From an uncultured Collinsella sp. (GTDB lineage: Bacteria; Actinomycetota; Coriobacteriia; Coriobacteriales; Coriobacteriaceae), in the NCBI GenBank assembly GCA_958439425.1, contig CAUBVH010000006.1, positions 1 to 64,000 on the forward strand: 64,000 bases of DNA. Reading direction: 5' to 3'. Both the position numbers and the translations under genes were made by a program. Below are positions 23,390 to 32,372 of this stretch, one piece after another. The stretch's first letter is position 1; each line of letters starts with the position of its first letter. The notes beneath the pieces are model-generated. The model did not search any database. It was given only the letters and a program-made list of their open reading frames with translations, and had not been told where the DNA came from.

Positions 23390-24523
23390 ATGAGCACTTC
23401 GATTCAACCGAACGCGCCGTTTCGCGCCGATATCGTCGGCAGCTTTCTTCGTCCGCAGGCCGTAAAGGACGCCCGCGCTGCCTATGCGGCAGGCACGCTT
23501 GATGCCGAGGGGCTTAAGGCCGTCGAGGACGATGCCATTCGCGATTTGGTGGCAAAGCAAAAGGCCGCTGGCCTGCAGGTGATTACCGATGGCGAGTTTC
23601 GTCGCAGTTACTGGCACCTCGACTTTATGTGGGGGCTCAACGGCATTGAACGCCGCACCTCGCGTACGGGCTATATGTTCCACGACGAGGAGACCACGGC
23701 TGACACCGCCGTGGTGACCGGCCCCATCAGCGGCGAGAACCACCCCTTCGTCGAGCACTTTAAGTTTGTCAAGGTGCTTGAGGGCGAGGGCCAGGTTGCG
23801 CGCCAGACCATTCCGGCGCCGATCCAGACGTTCTCCGAAGTCACGCTCGACCGCTGTGATGGCCAGCAGGAGAGTCTGCACGCTGTCTACAAGACCGACG
23901 AAGAGCTCGTCGACGCCATCGCGGCGGCATACCGCACGGTGATCGCCGACCTGTATGCCGCGGGCTGTCGCAACATCCAATTTGATGACTGCACCTGGGG
24001 GATCTATTGCGATACCGACTTTGTGGCAAAGACTGGTATGAGCCCGGTCGACCTGCAAAAGGTGTCCGAGCTGGGCGTGGCGCTCAACAACGCCGCCATC
24101 GCGGGCAAGCCCGACGACCTGGTCATCAACACGCATGTGTGCCGTGGTAATTACCACTCTACCTATGCCTTCGAGGGCGGCTACGACCCCATCGCGCCGT
24201 ATCTGTTCGCACACGAGAACGTCGATGCGTTCTACCTTGAGTTCGATACACCGCGCGCCGGTGGCTTTGAGCCGCTGAAGTATGTTGCCCCCGGCAAGAA
24301 GGTCGTGTTGGGCCTAGTGACCACCAAGGCCGCTGAGCTTGAGGATGAGGATGCCATCGTTGAGCGTATTCACGAGGCTGCAAAGTATGTTCCGCTCGAG
24401 AACCTGTATCTGTCTCCGCAGTGTGGCTTTGCCAGCTGCGAGATTGGCAACAAGCTGACCGAGGACGAGCAGTGGGCGAAGATCGCGCTGGTCAGGCGCA
24501 TCGCCGAACGCGTTTGGAAATAG
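23390..24523 (+). CDS. MetE C-terminal-domain-like methyltransferase (YxjG/YxjH type)
   Basis: A 377-residue single-domain relative of the catalytic half of cobalamin-independent methionine synthase. Conserved features include RADIVGSFLRP at the N-terminus, ITDGEFRR (about residues 64-71), IQFDDCTWG, INTHVCRGN (His and Cys zinc ligands, about 243-251), a Glu in FYLEFDTPRAG, and LSPQCGFASCEIGN with the final Cys zinc ligand. The length fits YxjG/YxjH-type proteins, which use methylcobalamin-free methyl donors in sulfur-amino-acid recycling. ATG 23390 follows GGGAGATATCC; the open frame begins six codons earlier. It is downstream of a LysR gene and the palindrome at 23281. Confidence 0.88.
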   Translation: MSTSIQPNAPFRADIVGSFLRPQAVKDARAAYAAGTLDAEGLKAVEDDAIRDLVAKQKAAGLQVITDGEFRRSYWHLDFMWGLNGIERRTSRTGYMFHDEETTADTAVVTGPISGENHPFVEHFKFVKVLEGEGQVARQTIPAPIQTFSEVTLDRCDGQQESLHAVYKTDEELVDAIAAAYRTVIADLYAAGCRNIQFDDCTWGIYCDTDFVAKTGMSPVDLQKVSELGVALNNAAIAGKPDDLVINTHVCRGNYHSTYAFEGGYDPIAPYLFAHENVDAFYLEFDTPRAGGFEPLKYVAPGKKVVLGLVTTKAAELEDEDAIVERIHEAAKYVPLENLYLSPQCGFASCEIGNKLTEDEQWAKIALVRRIAERVWK

Positions 24524-24645
24524 CGCTAGCGTTTGCAGGTGGCGGCGCGTGCGAGGCACTGCGTATCGCGTACAATGGTTCGGATCGTATCGTTCGGGCA
24601 GGTTATCCAATATGCCCGATCGCCCTTCCATTCGAAAGGACATCC

Positions 24646-25980
24646 ATGTCCCAGTCTTCGACGCCCGCCGTCGCCGATGCCATCTACGATGCGTCATCGC
24701 TCGGCCGCCCGCGCATGTTCCTACTCGGTCTGCAGCATCTATTTGCCATGTTTGGCGCCACGGTGTTGGTGCCCGTGCTCACCGGTCTCTCGGTGTCGGC
24801 AACGCTTTTGTTTGCCGGCTTGGGCACGCTGCTGTTCCACTTCCTGTCGCGCGGTAAGGTGCCGGCCTTCTTGGGCTCGTCGTTTGCCTTTATTGCCGGT
24901 TATGCCGCAATCGCGCCCAACGGCGAGGCCGAGCTTTTGCCCTACGCTTGCCTGGGCGTAGCTTGTGCCGGCCTGCTCTATCCGGTGCTGGCGGCCCTGT
25001 TCCGCGCGTTTGGCGCCAAGCGCGTCATGCGCTTCTTTCCGCCGGTGGTGACCGGCCCCATCGTCATTTCGATCGGCCTAATCTTGGCAAGCTCTGCCAT
25101 CGCTAACTGCCAGACCAATTGGCTTGTTGCCGTTGTCGCTGTGGCTGTGATCGTCATCTGCAACATCTGGGGCCGCGGCATGGTCAATATCGTGCCGATT
25201 CTGCTGGGTGTTGTGGTGAGCTATGCCGTTGCCGCCGCGCTCGGCGAGGTTGATTTCTCGGGCGTTGCCGCCGCGCCGTGGGTCGGTCTTCCCATCGTGT
25301 GGGACAACACCGTGTTTGCGCTCTTTGGCCCGCAGTTCGATAGCGGTCTTGCCACGACGGCCATCATCACCATTATGCCGCTGGCCTTTGCGACTATGAT
25401 CGAGCATATTGGTGATATCTCCGCTATCGGCTCGACTTGCGAGCGCAACTACATTGCCGATCCCGGCCTGCATCGCACCCTGCTTGGCGATGGCCTGGCG
25501 ACCATTCTCGCATCGCTCTTTGGCGCTCCGGCTAACACCACCTATGGCGAGAACACCGGTGTGCTTGCCCTGACGCGTGTGTTTGACCCGCGCGTGATTC
25601 GCATTGCCGCGTGTTGCGCCATTGTGCTCTCGTTCTGCCCCAAGTTCGCGGCTGTCATTGCGGCCATGCCGGCGTGTGTGATCGGCGGCGTGTCACTCGT
25701 GCTCTATGGCATGATCAGTGCGGTAGGTGTGCGTAACCTCATCGAGAACCAGGTCGATTTCCAGAACAACCGCAACGTGCTGGTGGCCGCTCTGGTGCTG
25801 GTGCTTTCACTCGGCATTGCTTACAGCACTGCCGGTGCTATCGTGTTGGAGCTGGGCGGCGTGACCATTTCGCTTTCGGGTCTTGCCGTGGGTTCGCTGG
25901 TGGGCATTGTGCTCAATGCCATCCTACCGGGTAACGACTTTGAGTTTGATGTCTCCGAGCTTGAGGAGGCTGCTGAGTAA
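24646..25980 (+). CDS. uraA: NCS2 uracil/xanthine permease
   Basis: A 444-residue membrane transporter of the nucleobase-ascorbate (NCS2) family with about 14 hydrophobic segments. The signature GLQHLFAMFGATVLVP lies at residues about 28-43, and the conserved substrate helix region MIEHIGDISAIG (about 243-254) and PANTTYGENTGVLALTRV (about 285-302) match bacterial uracil permeases. The Glu in the MIEH motif and the TYGEN motif contact uracil in UraA. The frame is open far upstream into the MetE-like gene; ATG 24646 has a GAAAGGACATCC site. A terminator follows at 26003-26039. No PyrR-type leader was recognised. Confidence 0.88.
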   Translation: MSQSSTPAVADAIYDASSLGRPRMFLLGLQHLFAMFGATVLVPVLTGLSVSATLLFAGLGTLLFHFLSRGKVPAFLGSSFAFIAGYAAIAPNGEAELLPYACLGVACAGLLYPVLAALFRAFGAKRVMRFFPPVVTGPIVISIGLILASSAIANCQTNWLVAVVAVAVIVICNIWGRGMVNIVPILLGVVVSYAVAAALGEVDFSGVAAAPWVGLPIVWDNTVFALFGPQFDSGLATTAIITIMPLAFATMIEHIGDISAIGSTCERNYIADPGLHRTLLGDGLATILASLFGAPANTTYGENTGVLALTRVFDPRVIRIAACCAIVLSFCPKFAAVIAAMPACVIGGVSLVLYGMISAVGVRNLIENQVDFQNNRNVLVAALVLVLSLGIAYSTAGAIVLELGGVTISLSGLAVGSLVGIVLNAILPGNDFEFDVSELEEAAE

Positions 25981-26002
25981 CAACTGCGTCCAGCTGAATC
26001 AA

Positions 26003-26039
26003 AAAATGGCGCCCATGCGTACGCGCGGGCGTCATTTTT
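26003..26039 (+). terminator. Intrinsic terminator after the uracil permease
   Basis: AAAATGGCGCCC pairs with GGGCGTCATTTTT across the loop ATGCGTACGCGC; the right arm runs into a T-stretch. It overlaps the end of the convergent esterase gene. Confidence 0.7.
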
Positions 26040-26703
26040 AATGCGTCAATATCCAGTGGATGCCACGTGCCATGCGCAGATCGGTTTGGGCAAAGTGATT
26101 GCCGGGGTTGAGCTCCAGCGTTGTTGGAATGCCGCGCGCGACGAGCAACGCTTCCATCGCGCGTGTGTCGTCGAGTACATGCCGCATCATGCGGTTGGGT
26201 GTCTTGGTCTCCTTTTTGCCGAGTGACAGATAGACGGCCTGCGGGTTGCCGGCAAAAGGGGCCGTGCTGGCGCGATCGACAAAGTCGGGAAACCACAACG
26301 ACCCCGATGCGCTTGCGGCGCGGCTAAAGGCGTCGGTTTGCCAGAGGGACCAGAGCGCGAAGAGGCCCGCGAGCGAGTAGCCGGCAATGCCGCGCCAGGT
26401 GGGCGGCTGAGGAAGCGACGACTCGGCCTCTGGGATTATCCAGTTCAACAGCTCATCGAGAAATCCGGAAGCCTGACCGCCAAAGGGCTCGGCATCGCGC
26501 ACGGTTCCGTCGCATCCCCAGGGGCTCAGCTCGCGATTCCAGTTGAGGCTGCCAATGCCGACAAGCGTGAAGGGCGGGCAGTTGAGCTCTCGGCAGCGTT
26601 CATAAACCTCCGCGCCGTCGCCCATGACCACGGGAAGATAGATGACTGGTGCGCTTTCGGCATGCTGTGCATGAACGGTTATCTGCTTTTGATGCGCTTC
26701 CAT
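26038..26703 (-). CDS. Putative alpha/beta hydrolase (esterase D/Fes-like)
   Basis: A 221-residue alpha/beta-hydrolase. The nucleophile elbow is GYSLAG (about residues 120-125), preceded by RGIA, and the protein ends with the catalytic-His region LNPGNHFAQTDLRMARGIHWI. The early YLPVVMGDGAEVYERC segment fits the Fes/IroE-type putative esterase branch. No signal peptide is seen, so it is cytosolic. The frame is open upstream to 26751; ATG 26703, after GAGAAGCCCGTC, is used. Its 3' end overlaps the uraA terminator. The substrate is unknown. Confidence 0.75.
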   Translation of the reverse strand: MEAHQKQITVHAQHAESAPVIYLPVVMGDGAEVYERCRELNCPPFTLVGIGSLNWNRELSPWGCDGTVRDAEPFGGQASGFLDELLNWIIPEAESSLPQPPTWRGIAGYSLAGLFALWSLWQTDAFSRAASASGSLWFPDFVDRASTAPFAGNPQAVYLSLGKKETKTPNRMMRHVLDDTRAMEALLVARGIPTTLELNPGNHFAQTDLRMARGIHWILTH

Positions 26704-26817
26704 GACGGGCTTCTCTCGGCGTTGTGATATCGACGGCCCCCATTGTCGCACGCCGGCTCATGCAGGTTGGGCTAGACAAAAGACAATCTCGTGCATACCC
26801 TGCGGACGCATATGGAA

Positions 26818-26853
26818 AACGCCACCGCCGGAGGGGAGCTCGGCGGTGGCGTT
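26818..26853 (-). terminator. Intrinsic terminator after the second surface protein
   Basis: On the minus strand AACGCCACCGCCG pairs perfectly with CGGCGGTGGCGTT (26818-26830 with 26841-26853) and is followed by TTTCC. It ends transcription of the gene at 26911. Confidence 0.75.
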
Positions 26854-26910
26854 GTTAAACGGTGCTGGGACTCGGGGCCTTCGCGGGAGCTGCCATGTGC
26901 GCAGAGGCGT

Positions 26911-28608
26911 CTACGAGCGTTTGCGGCTCGCCATGGTGCCTGCGGCGATAGCGGCTGTTCCCGCAAGGACGGTTGCCACGATGGCCGCACCCGAGGTGTC
27001 GCCGGTTGCCGCGAGCACGCCGGTGGCCTTGGCCTTCGTGGTTGCAACCGCAACGGTCTTGGTCGTCTTTGCGCCCTCGGGCTTGGGGTCCTGCTTGGAC
27101 TCCGCGGGCTTGGTCTCGTCGGGCTTGGGGTCTTCCGGCTTGGCTACCTCGGGAGGTGCGATGACCATGCTCTTGGCGACAGCTTCGTTATAGGGGGAGT
27201 CGATCACAGCGTCGCCCGTGCCGATGGCTTGGCCTGCCTCGTAGATGCCGTTACGGAGCTTGCGATAGTCAATGACCTTGCCGCCTTCGGGCGTCTGGAT
27301 GGCGGCGTTCTCAATCTTGATGGTGCCGATTGTCTTGCCGTCAGCGCTCATGGCACGGGCAAAGATTGCCGCTGTATCTCCTTCGGCCGTTACCTTGCTG
27401 CGGATGATCGAGATGGCTGCGGGTGTGACGCCCTCGCTGGTCTGGGCGATGATGCCGATGTTCTCGCCTTGGGGCTCGGGGCTCGTCTCACCATCTTGGT
27501 TTTCGCTGTAGGGGATGGGGCCGTCGCCGTTCTCGACATAGCGGGCTATGGCCTTGACAACGGAGTCGCTGATGTAGATGTGGCCACCCTCCTCGTTGGG
27601 TCGATCGTTTCTGGTGGAGAATGCAGCCGAAACCTCACCTTCCGCAAACGCGTCCACGGTGGAGCCGTTCTTGACGACGATGTCGTCCTGGTAGGTGAAG
27701 AGGGCGATGGCGCCACCGTATCTGCCTTTACCTGCACGGACCGTCACGTTTGCATGATCGAGGGTGATGCCCTTGTGGGCATAGACGCCATATTCAACAC
27801 CGTTTACGTTGAGGGAGGCGTTTGTGGCTGCGAGGCTGCCCTTGGCCTCGACGGCAGCGTCTTTCTCGGAGCTTGCCTCGACCGTCCCGCCACCCTTGAT
27901 GGTGAGGTCCTTGTCGGTTCCAATACCCTTGTCCTCGGTAGCCCTGGCGGTGACGGCTCCGCTGTCGTCAATCGTGATATTGCCGTTTGCCCTGATGCCA
28001 TCCGATGCACCCGTGGCGTTGACGTTGCCCGAACCTTTGATAGCGAGATCACCCCCGGCATTGATGGCATCAAACCCAGTGCTCGTGGCGTTGACGGATC
28101 CGGCTCCGTCGATGTTGATATTACCCGTGGAGAGGATAGCGTCCTCAGTAGATGTCACGCTGAGCGTGCTGCCCGCGTCGCCTTGGATATTGAGCTCGGC
28201 ATTCTCGTTAGTGCCATGAGAAACGTTGATGCTTTCGATCCATTCGGCAGTGACGATGTTGGTTCCCGAGTAATTCACGTTGAGCTTGCCTGCGGCCTGG
28301 ATCTCGCCGCCGTTATAGTTGTTGAGCTTCAAGTCGTCGGCGCCGTCCCACGACCAGGTACCGGCCTCGTCGCTCGCCGCGGTGTTGTACTTGTTGCCGC
28401 CGACCTTGACCCATTCCGCTGCGAGCGAGACGCTCGGCATGAGCAGCGAGCTCACCGTGAGCGCGCACACGGCGCCCGCGACGATGCGGCGCGTCACGCG
28501 GCGCCAGCTGCCGTGCGCGAGTCCTATGCGACGGCGAACGTCGGGTTCGGCAACATGGGTTCCGGCGGTAGCGTCATTGCGTTTGGGGGTCGTGAACAAG
28601 GCTGCCAT
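26911..28608 (-). CDS. Sortase-anchored beta-helix-like surface protein, copy B
   Basis: A 565-residue exported protein. A long basic leader (about residues 1-35) precedes a hydrophobic core VAGAVCALTVSSLLMPSVSLAAEW with a cleavage site after ALA/AAE. Residues about 70-440 are built of short repeats such as GNINIDGAGSVNATSTGFDAINAGGDLAIKGSGNVNATG, the pattern of a right-handed parallel beta-helix (carbohydrate-binding, Cthe_2159-like). A Pro/Lys-rich linker (EDPKPDETKPAESKQDPKPEG) spans the wall. The C-terminus is LAATGDTS, a hydrophobic helix, then ASRKRS: a variant LPxTG sorting signal. ATG 28608 follows GGGAGCAACC. It is a tandem duplicate of the gene at 28880; ligand unknown. Confidence 0.82.
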   Translation of the reverse strand: MAALFTTPKRNDATAGTHVAEPDVRRRIGLAHGSWRRVTRRIVAGAVCALTVSSLLMPSVSLAAEWVKVGGNKYNTAASDEAGTWSWDGADDLKLNNYNGGEIQAAGKLNVNYSGTNIVTAEWIESINVSHGTNENAELNIQGDAGSTLSVTSTEDAILSTGNINIDGAGSVNATSTGFDAINAGGDLAIKGSGNVNATGASDGIRANGNITIDDSGAVTARATEDKGIGTDKDLTIKGGGTVEASSEKDAAVEAKGSLAATNASLNVNGVEYGVYAHKGITLDHANVTVRAGKGRYGGAIALFTYQDDIVVKNGSTVDAFAEGEVSAAFSTRNDRPNEEGGHIYISDSVVKAIARYVENGDGPIPYSENQDGETSPEPQGENIGIIAQTSEGVTPAAISIIRSKVTAEGDTAAIFARAMSADGKTIGTIKIENAAIQTPEGGKVIDYRKLRNGIYEAGQAIGTGDAVIDSPYNEAVAKSMVIAPPEVAKPEDPKPDETKPAESKQDPKPEGAKTTKTVAVATTKAKATGVLAATGDTSGAAIVATVLAGTAAIAAGTMASRKRS

Positions 28609-28754
28609 GGTTGCTCCCGTTCTCATAGGGCCTATACGGCTAGGTTCAGCGTATCTGCTGGATGTTGCCGGCGGTAGTGCCGTTTGGAGGGCAAAATGGC
28701 CAAAATGGGGGAGAAATAGGCCGCACGCCGGCGCAGGGACCGACGTTAAAAGAA

Positions 28755-28793
28755 AAGCGCGGGGCCGCATGGCGACTCCGCGCTTTATTGTTC
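28755..28793 (-). terminator. Duplicated hairpin terminator between the surface-protein copies
   Basis: AAAAGCGCGG and CCGCGCTTTAT are complementary around GGCCGCATGGCGACT. The element corresponds base for base to 30805-30842 downstream of the purine permease, which shows it was copied with the surface-protein gene. Confidence 0.65.
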
Positions 28794-28797
28794 AGCT

Positions 28798-28861
28798 TTT
28801 GCAGCCTTGCCCTTACGCTACGAAGAAGTAGACGGGGAAGGCAAGGGCTGCGACCCACCCG
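28798..28861 (-). pseudogene. Duplicated 3' scrap of the purine permease gene
   Basis: Read on the minus strand this stretch encodes WVAALAFPVYFFVA followed by a stop, nearly identical to the last residues of the permease at 30869-32179 (WIAALAFLVYFFVA and stop), and the bases after the stop match as well. Homology ends abruptly at about 28860. The fragment marks the breakpoint of the tandem duplication. Confidence 0.8.
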
Positions 28862-28879
28862 TCCTGTGCGAAAAAGTGT

Positions 28880-30661
28880 TTACGAGCGTTTGCGACTCGC
28901 CAGGGCGCCTGTGACGATAGCGGCCGTTCCTACAAGGGCGGTCGCTATGATGGCCGCGCTCGAGGTGTCGCCGGTTGCGGCGAGGATGCCGGTGGTTTTG
29001 GCTCCCGCGGTTGCAGCCGCAACGGTCTTGGTCGTCTTCGTGCCCTCGGACTTGGAACCCGGCTTGGTCTCGCCGGGCTTCTCCTCGGGTTTGATCTCCT
29101 CGGGAGGCACGATGGCCGTGCTCTTGGCGACAGCGGCGTCATAGGGGGAGTCGATCGTGGCGTCGCCCGTGCCGATGGTTTGACCTGCCTCGTAGGAGAT
29201 GCTGGGGCCGCACTCTTCTTCGTAGCGATAGTTAATGATCTTGCCGCCTGCGGGCGTCTGGATGGGAGCGCCTTCGATCTCGATGGTGCCGACCGCCTTG
29301 CCATCCTCGCTTATGGCAAGAGCGAAGATTGCCGCCGTGTCTCCCTCGGCCGTGAGCTTGCTGCGGACGATCGAGATACTCGCGGGCGTGATGCCCTCGT
29401 AGGTCTGGGCGAAGATACCGATGTTCAGACCCCTAGGCTCAGGGATGACCTCGCCGCTTTGGTCGTTGCTGTAGTGATCGGGGCCATCGCCACCGGTCTC
29501 GACATAGCGGGCTATAGCCTTAACAACGGAGTCGCTGATGTAGATGTGGCCGCCAGCGACGTTTGGCTGGTGGTTTCTGGTAGAGATTGCAACCGAGAAT
29601 TTGCCTTCTGCGAACGCGTCCACGATGGAACCATTCTTGATGACGATGTCGTCCCCGTCAGTGATGAGGGCGATGGCCTGGCCGCCGCTCGCGCTTGTGC
29701 GGACCGTCACGGTCGCGTGATCGAGCGTAACGCCCTTGTAGGCATAGACACCATATTCAACACCGCTTGCGTCAAGGGAGGCGTTCGTGACCGCGAGACT
29801 ACCCTCAGCGTCGACGGCAAGATCTCCCTGGGAGCTTGCCTCGACCTGGCTGCCGCCCGAGATGTCGATGTTGCCGTCAGCCCAAATCGCCGCTTCTTCT
29901 ATCGAGCTTGCTTCTACCTTGCCACCGCCTTTGATGATCAGGTCACTGCCCGCGGCGATGCCGTAACCTTCGCTTCCTTTAGCGATCACTGTGCCAGAGG
30001 AATCGATGGTGGTCTTGCCCTTGGATTGGATGCCTTCGGTACCGCCCGTTGCATTCACGGTGCCCGAGCCCGTGATAGAGAGATCGCCCTTTGCCTCAAT
30101 TCCGTCGGAAGTAGTGCTTGTGGTGTTCACAGTGCCTGGGCCAGAAATGGAGAGGTCGCCTGTGGATTTAATTGCATCGGCCTCAGCTGTCACATTGAGC
30201 TCATCCGTGCTATTCGAGCTCGTTATGTTCAACTCTGCTTTCTGGCTAGTGCCATCCTGCGCCTTGATGGCGGCTCCGGTGTAATCGGGCTCGGTTTTCA
30301 CGGTGTTCTTTCCCTCGTAGGCAATGTTGAGCTTGCCCGCAGCCTGGATCGCACCGCCGTCATAGCCGTTGAGCTTCATATCGTCGGCGCCGTCCCAGCT
30401 CCAGGTGCCGGCGGCGTCGCCCGCCGCGGTGCCGGCGTTGTACTGGGTGCCGCCGACGTTGACCCGCTCGGCCGCGAGCGAGACGCTCGGCATGAGCAGC
30501 GAGCTCACCGTAAGCGCGCATACGGCGCCTACAACGATGCGGCGCGTCACGCGGCGCCAGCTGCCGTGTGCGAGCAGCGTGCGACGGCGCACGTCGGGCT
30601 CGACAAAATGGGCTCCAGAGGTTTTGTCATTGCGCTTGGGGGTCGTGAACAAGGCGGCCAT
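28880..30661 (-). CDS. Sortase-anchored beta-helix-like surface protein, copy A
   Basis: A 593-residue paralogue of the gene at 26911. The leader (MAALFTTPKRNDKTSGAH...RRVTRRIVVGAVCALTVSSLLMPSVSLAAE) is almost identical, as are the first mature residues (VNVGGTQYNAGTAAGDAAGTWSWDGADDMKLNGYDGG). The repeat region (about 75-470) is longer by one or two repeats and more diverged, with runs such as GDLSISGPGTVNTTSTTSDGIEAKGDLSITGSGTVNATGG. The linker is KPEEKPGETKPGSKSEG and the sorting signal is LAATGDTS with an SRKRS tail. ATG 30661 follows GGGAGTAACC. Being next to the permease, this is likely the original copy. It probably binds a host or bacterial glycan, by family analogy only. Confidence 0.82.
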   Translation of the reverse strand: MAALFTTPKRNDKTSGAHFVEPDVRRRTLLAHGSWRRVTRRIVVGAVCALTVSSLLMPSVSLAAERVNVGGTQYNAGTAAGDAAGTWSWDGADDMKLNGYDGGAIQAAGKLNIAYEGKNTVKTEPDYTGAAIKAQDGTSQKAELNITSSNSTDELNVTAEADAIKSTGDLSISGPGTVNTTSTTSDGIEAKGDLSITGSGTVNATGGTEGIQSKGKTTIDSSGTVIAKGSEGYGIAAGSDLIIKGGGKVEASSIEEAAIWADGNIDISGGSQVEASSQGDLAVDAEGSLAVTNASLDASGVEYGVYAYKGVTLDHATVTVRTSASGGQAIALITDGDDIVIKNGSIVDAFAEGKFSVAISTRNHQPNVAGGHIYISDSVVKAIARYVETGGDGPDHYSNDQSGEVIPEPRGLNIGIFAQTYEGITPASISIVRSKLTAEGDTAAIFALAISEDGKAVGTIEIEGAPIQTPAGGKIINYRYEEECGPSISYEAGQTIGTGDATIDSPYDAAVAKSTAIVPPEEIKPEEKPGETKPGSKSEGTKTTKTVAAATAGAKTTGILAATGDTSSAAIIATALVGTAAIVTGALASRKRS

Positions 30662-30804
30662 GGTTACTCCCATCCTCATAGGGCCTATGCGATTACGCCC
30701 AGCATATCTGCAGGATGTAGCCGGCGGTAGTGCCGTTTGGAGGGCAAAATGTCCAAAACTTGGGAAGCAATACATCGCGCGCCCGTGCTCTGCCCGTCTT
30801 TAAA

Positions 30805-30842
30805 AGAAAAGCGCGGAGCCGCTCGATGCGACTCCGCGCTTT
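30805..30842 (-). terminator. Intrinsic terminator after the purine permease
   Basis: AAAGCGCGGAG pairs with CTCCGCGCTTT around CCGCTCGATGCGA, immediately downstream of the permease stop on the minus strand, with AAAA/TTTT flanks. A copy is present at 28755-28793. Confidence 0.75.
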
Positions 30843-30868
30843 GGTGTTCTGCTTTGGCAGCTTTGCCG

Positions 30869-32179
30869 TTACGCTACAAAGAAGTAGACGAGGAAGGCGA
30901 GGGCTGCGATCCACATGAGCGGCTTGATCTTGGAAGCCTCGCCCTTAAAGAGCGCGACGATCACGTAGGCGATAAAGCCCAGACCAATGCCGGCAGAGAT
31001 GGAGTAGGTAAAGGGCACGCCGGCGACAATCATGAACGCCGGGAAACCCTGCGACACGTCGGACCAGTCGATCTCGGAGGCCTCGCTCATCATGAGGTAG
31101 CCGACGTAGACCAGAGCACCGCAGGTGGCGGCGCTGGAAACGATGGTGACGATGGGGGAGAAGAACGCGGCGAGAATGAACAGCACGCCGGTGGTGACGG
31201 AGGTGAGGCCCGTGCGGCCACCGTCGGCAGCGCCAGAGGTGGACTCGACAAAGGTGGTGATGGAGGAGACGCCCATAAAGCCGCCGGCAGCAGCGGCCAC
31301 GGAGTCGACGACCAGGATGGGACGGATGTCCTCGACATTGCCGTCCTCGGTCAAGAACTCGCCCTGCTTGGCCACGGCCATCGCGGTGCCCATGGTGTCG
31401 AAGAAGTCACTCATGAGCAGCGAGAACGAGATGACGAGGAGCGCGGGGTCGGTAAGGACCTTGACGATGGCGGGCACGCCGCCGGCGTCGGCGATGGGGC
31501 CGCCGATGCTCGAGAAGTCGAGCGGGGCGATGATACCGGTCGGAGCCTGGGTCACACCCAGGGGGATACCGGCGATAACGGCGACGATAATGCCGATGAG
31601 CAGCGAGCCCGGCACGTTGCGGGAGGCCAGGGCAACCGTCACGACGATGGAGATGATGCCGACGATAAAGGTGGGGGAGGTGATGTCGCCGAGGCCGACA
31701 AGCGTGCCAGCACCGGCGGTGATGATGCCGGCGTCGCACAGGCCGATCATGGCGATAAACAGGCCCAGACCCACCGAGATGGCGTGACGCAGGACAACCG
31801 GGATAGCGTCCATGATGGCCTCGCGCAGGCCGCACAGGACGAGCAGCAAGATGACGATACCCTCAAGGAAGATGACGCTCATGGCCACGTGCCAGTCACC
31901 GCCGCAGACGGTGGTGGTGATTCCAGCGATCATCGCGTTGACGCCTAAGCCCGACGCGCAGGCGAGCGGGCGGTTGGCGAAGATGCCCATGCAGATGGTC
32001 ATGATGCCGGCGCCCAGGCAGGTGGCGCAGGCGAGCGCTCCCGCATCGATGCCAGCGCCCGAGAGCACCGCGGGGTTGACGGCGATGATGTAGGCCATCG
32101 CCAGGAATGTTGTCAGTCCAGCGCGAAGTTCGGTCCCGATTGTGGACTTGCGCTCACTGACGTGAAAAAGTTCGTCCAT
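30869..32179 (-). CDS. Purine (adenine/guanine/hypoxanthine) permease, AzgA/PbuG type
   Basis: A 436-residue NCS2-like permease of the AzgA/PbuG branch with 12-14 hydrophobic segments. Diagnostic stretches are ELRAGLTTFLAMAYIIAVNPAVLSGAG at the N-terminus, ACASGLGVNAMIAG, the central LLMSDFFDTMGTAMAVAKQGEFL (substrate-binding), and GGFMGVSSITTFVESTSGAADGGRTGLTSV. ATG 32179 after AAAGGGTATGC is preferred to the longer frame. The last 14 residues have been copied to 28798-28861 by the neighbouring duplication. No purine riboswitch was recognised in the 32180-32372 gap. Confidence 0.88.
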   Translation of the reverse strand: MDELFHVSERKSTIGTELRAGLTTFLAMAYIIAVNPAVLSGAGIDAGALACATCLGAGIMTICMGIFANRPLACASGLGVNAMIAGITTTVCGGDWHVAMSVIFLEGIVILLLVLCGLREAIMDAIPVVLRHAISVGLGLFIAMIGLCDAGIITAGAGTLVGLGDITSPTFIVGIISIVVTVALASRNVPGSLLIGIIVAVIAGIPLGVTQAPTGIIAPLDFSSIGGPIADAGGVPAIVKVLTDPALLVISFSLLMSDFFDTMGTAMAVAKQGEFLTEDGNVEDIRPILVVDSVAAAAGGFMGVSSITTFVESTSGAADGGRTGLTSVTTGVLFILAAFFSPIVTIVSSAATCGALVYVGYLMMSEASEIDWSDVSQGFPAFMIVAGVPFTYSISAGIGLGFIAYVIVALFKGEASKIKPLMWIAALAFLVYFFVA

Positions 32180-32372
32180 GCATACCCTTTCCTTGTTCGG
32201 CCCCGAGTTTAGGCCGATTGACACGAACGCTCCCACTATAGCCCCTTTACGACGCTGTTGTTCCTCGCATGTTGATGTTCGGCGCTTTGTGGCAGACGGA
32301 CGGTATTTTTCGCATGAAAATGTGTGGGTACCGTATACTTAAGCGGTTACAACGACCCCTATGGAGGAACGT

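Noticed and set aside
26791..28677. 628-residue open frame on the plus strand (also 29180-30730 on the plus strand)
   Set aside because: These are antisense shadows of the duplicated surface-protein genes; no ribosome site, and the translation is Gly/Asp/Val-rich without domains.
30737..31948. 403-residue plus-strand frame
   Set aside because: Antisense of the purine permease; Asp/Gly/His-rich shadow typical of membrane-protein complements.
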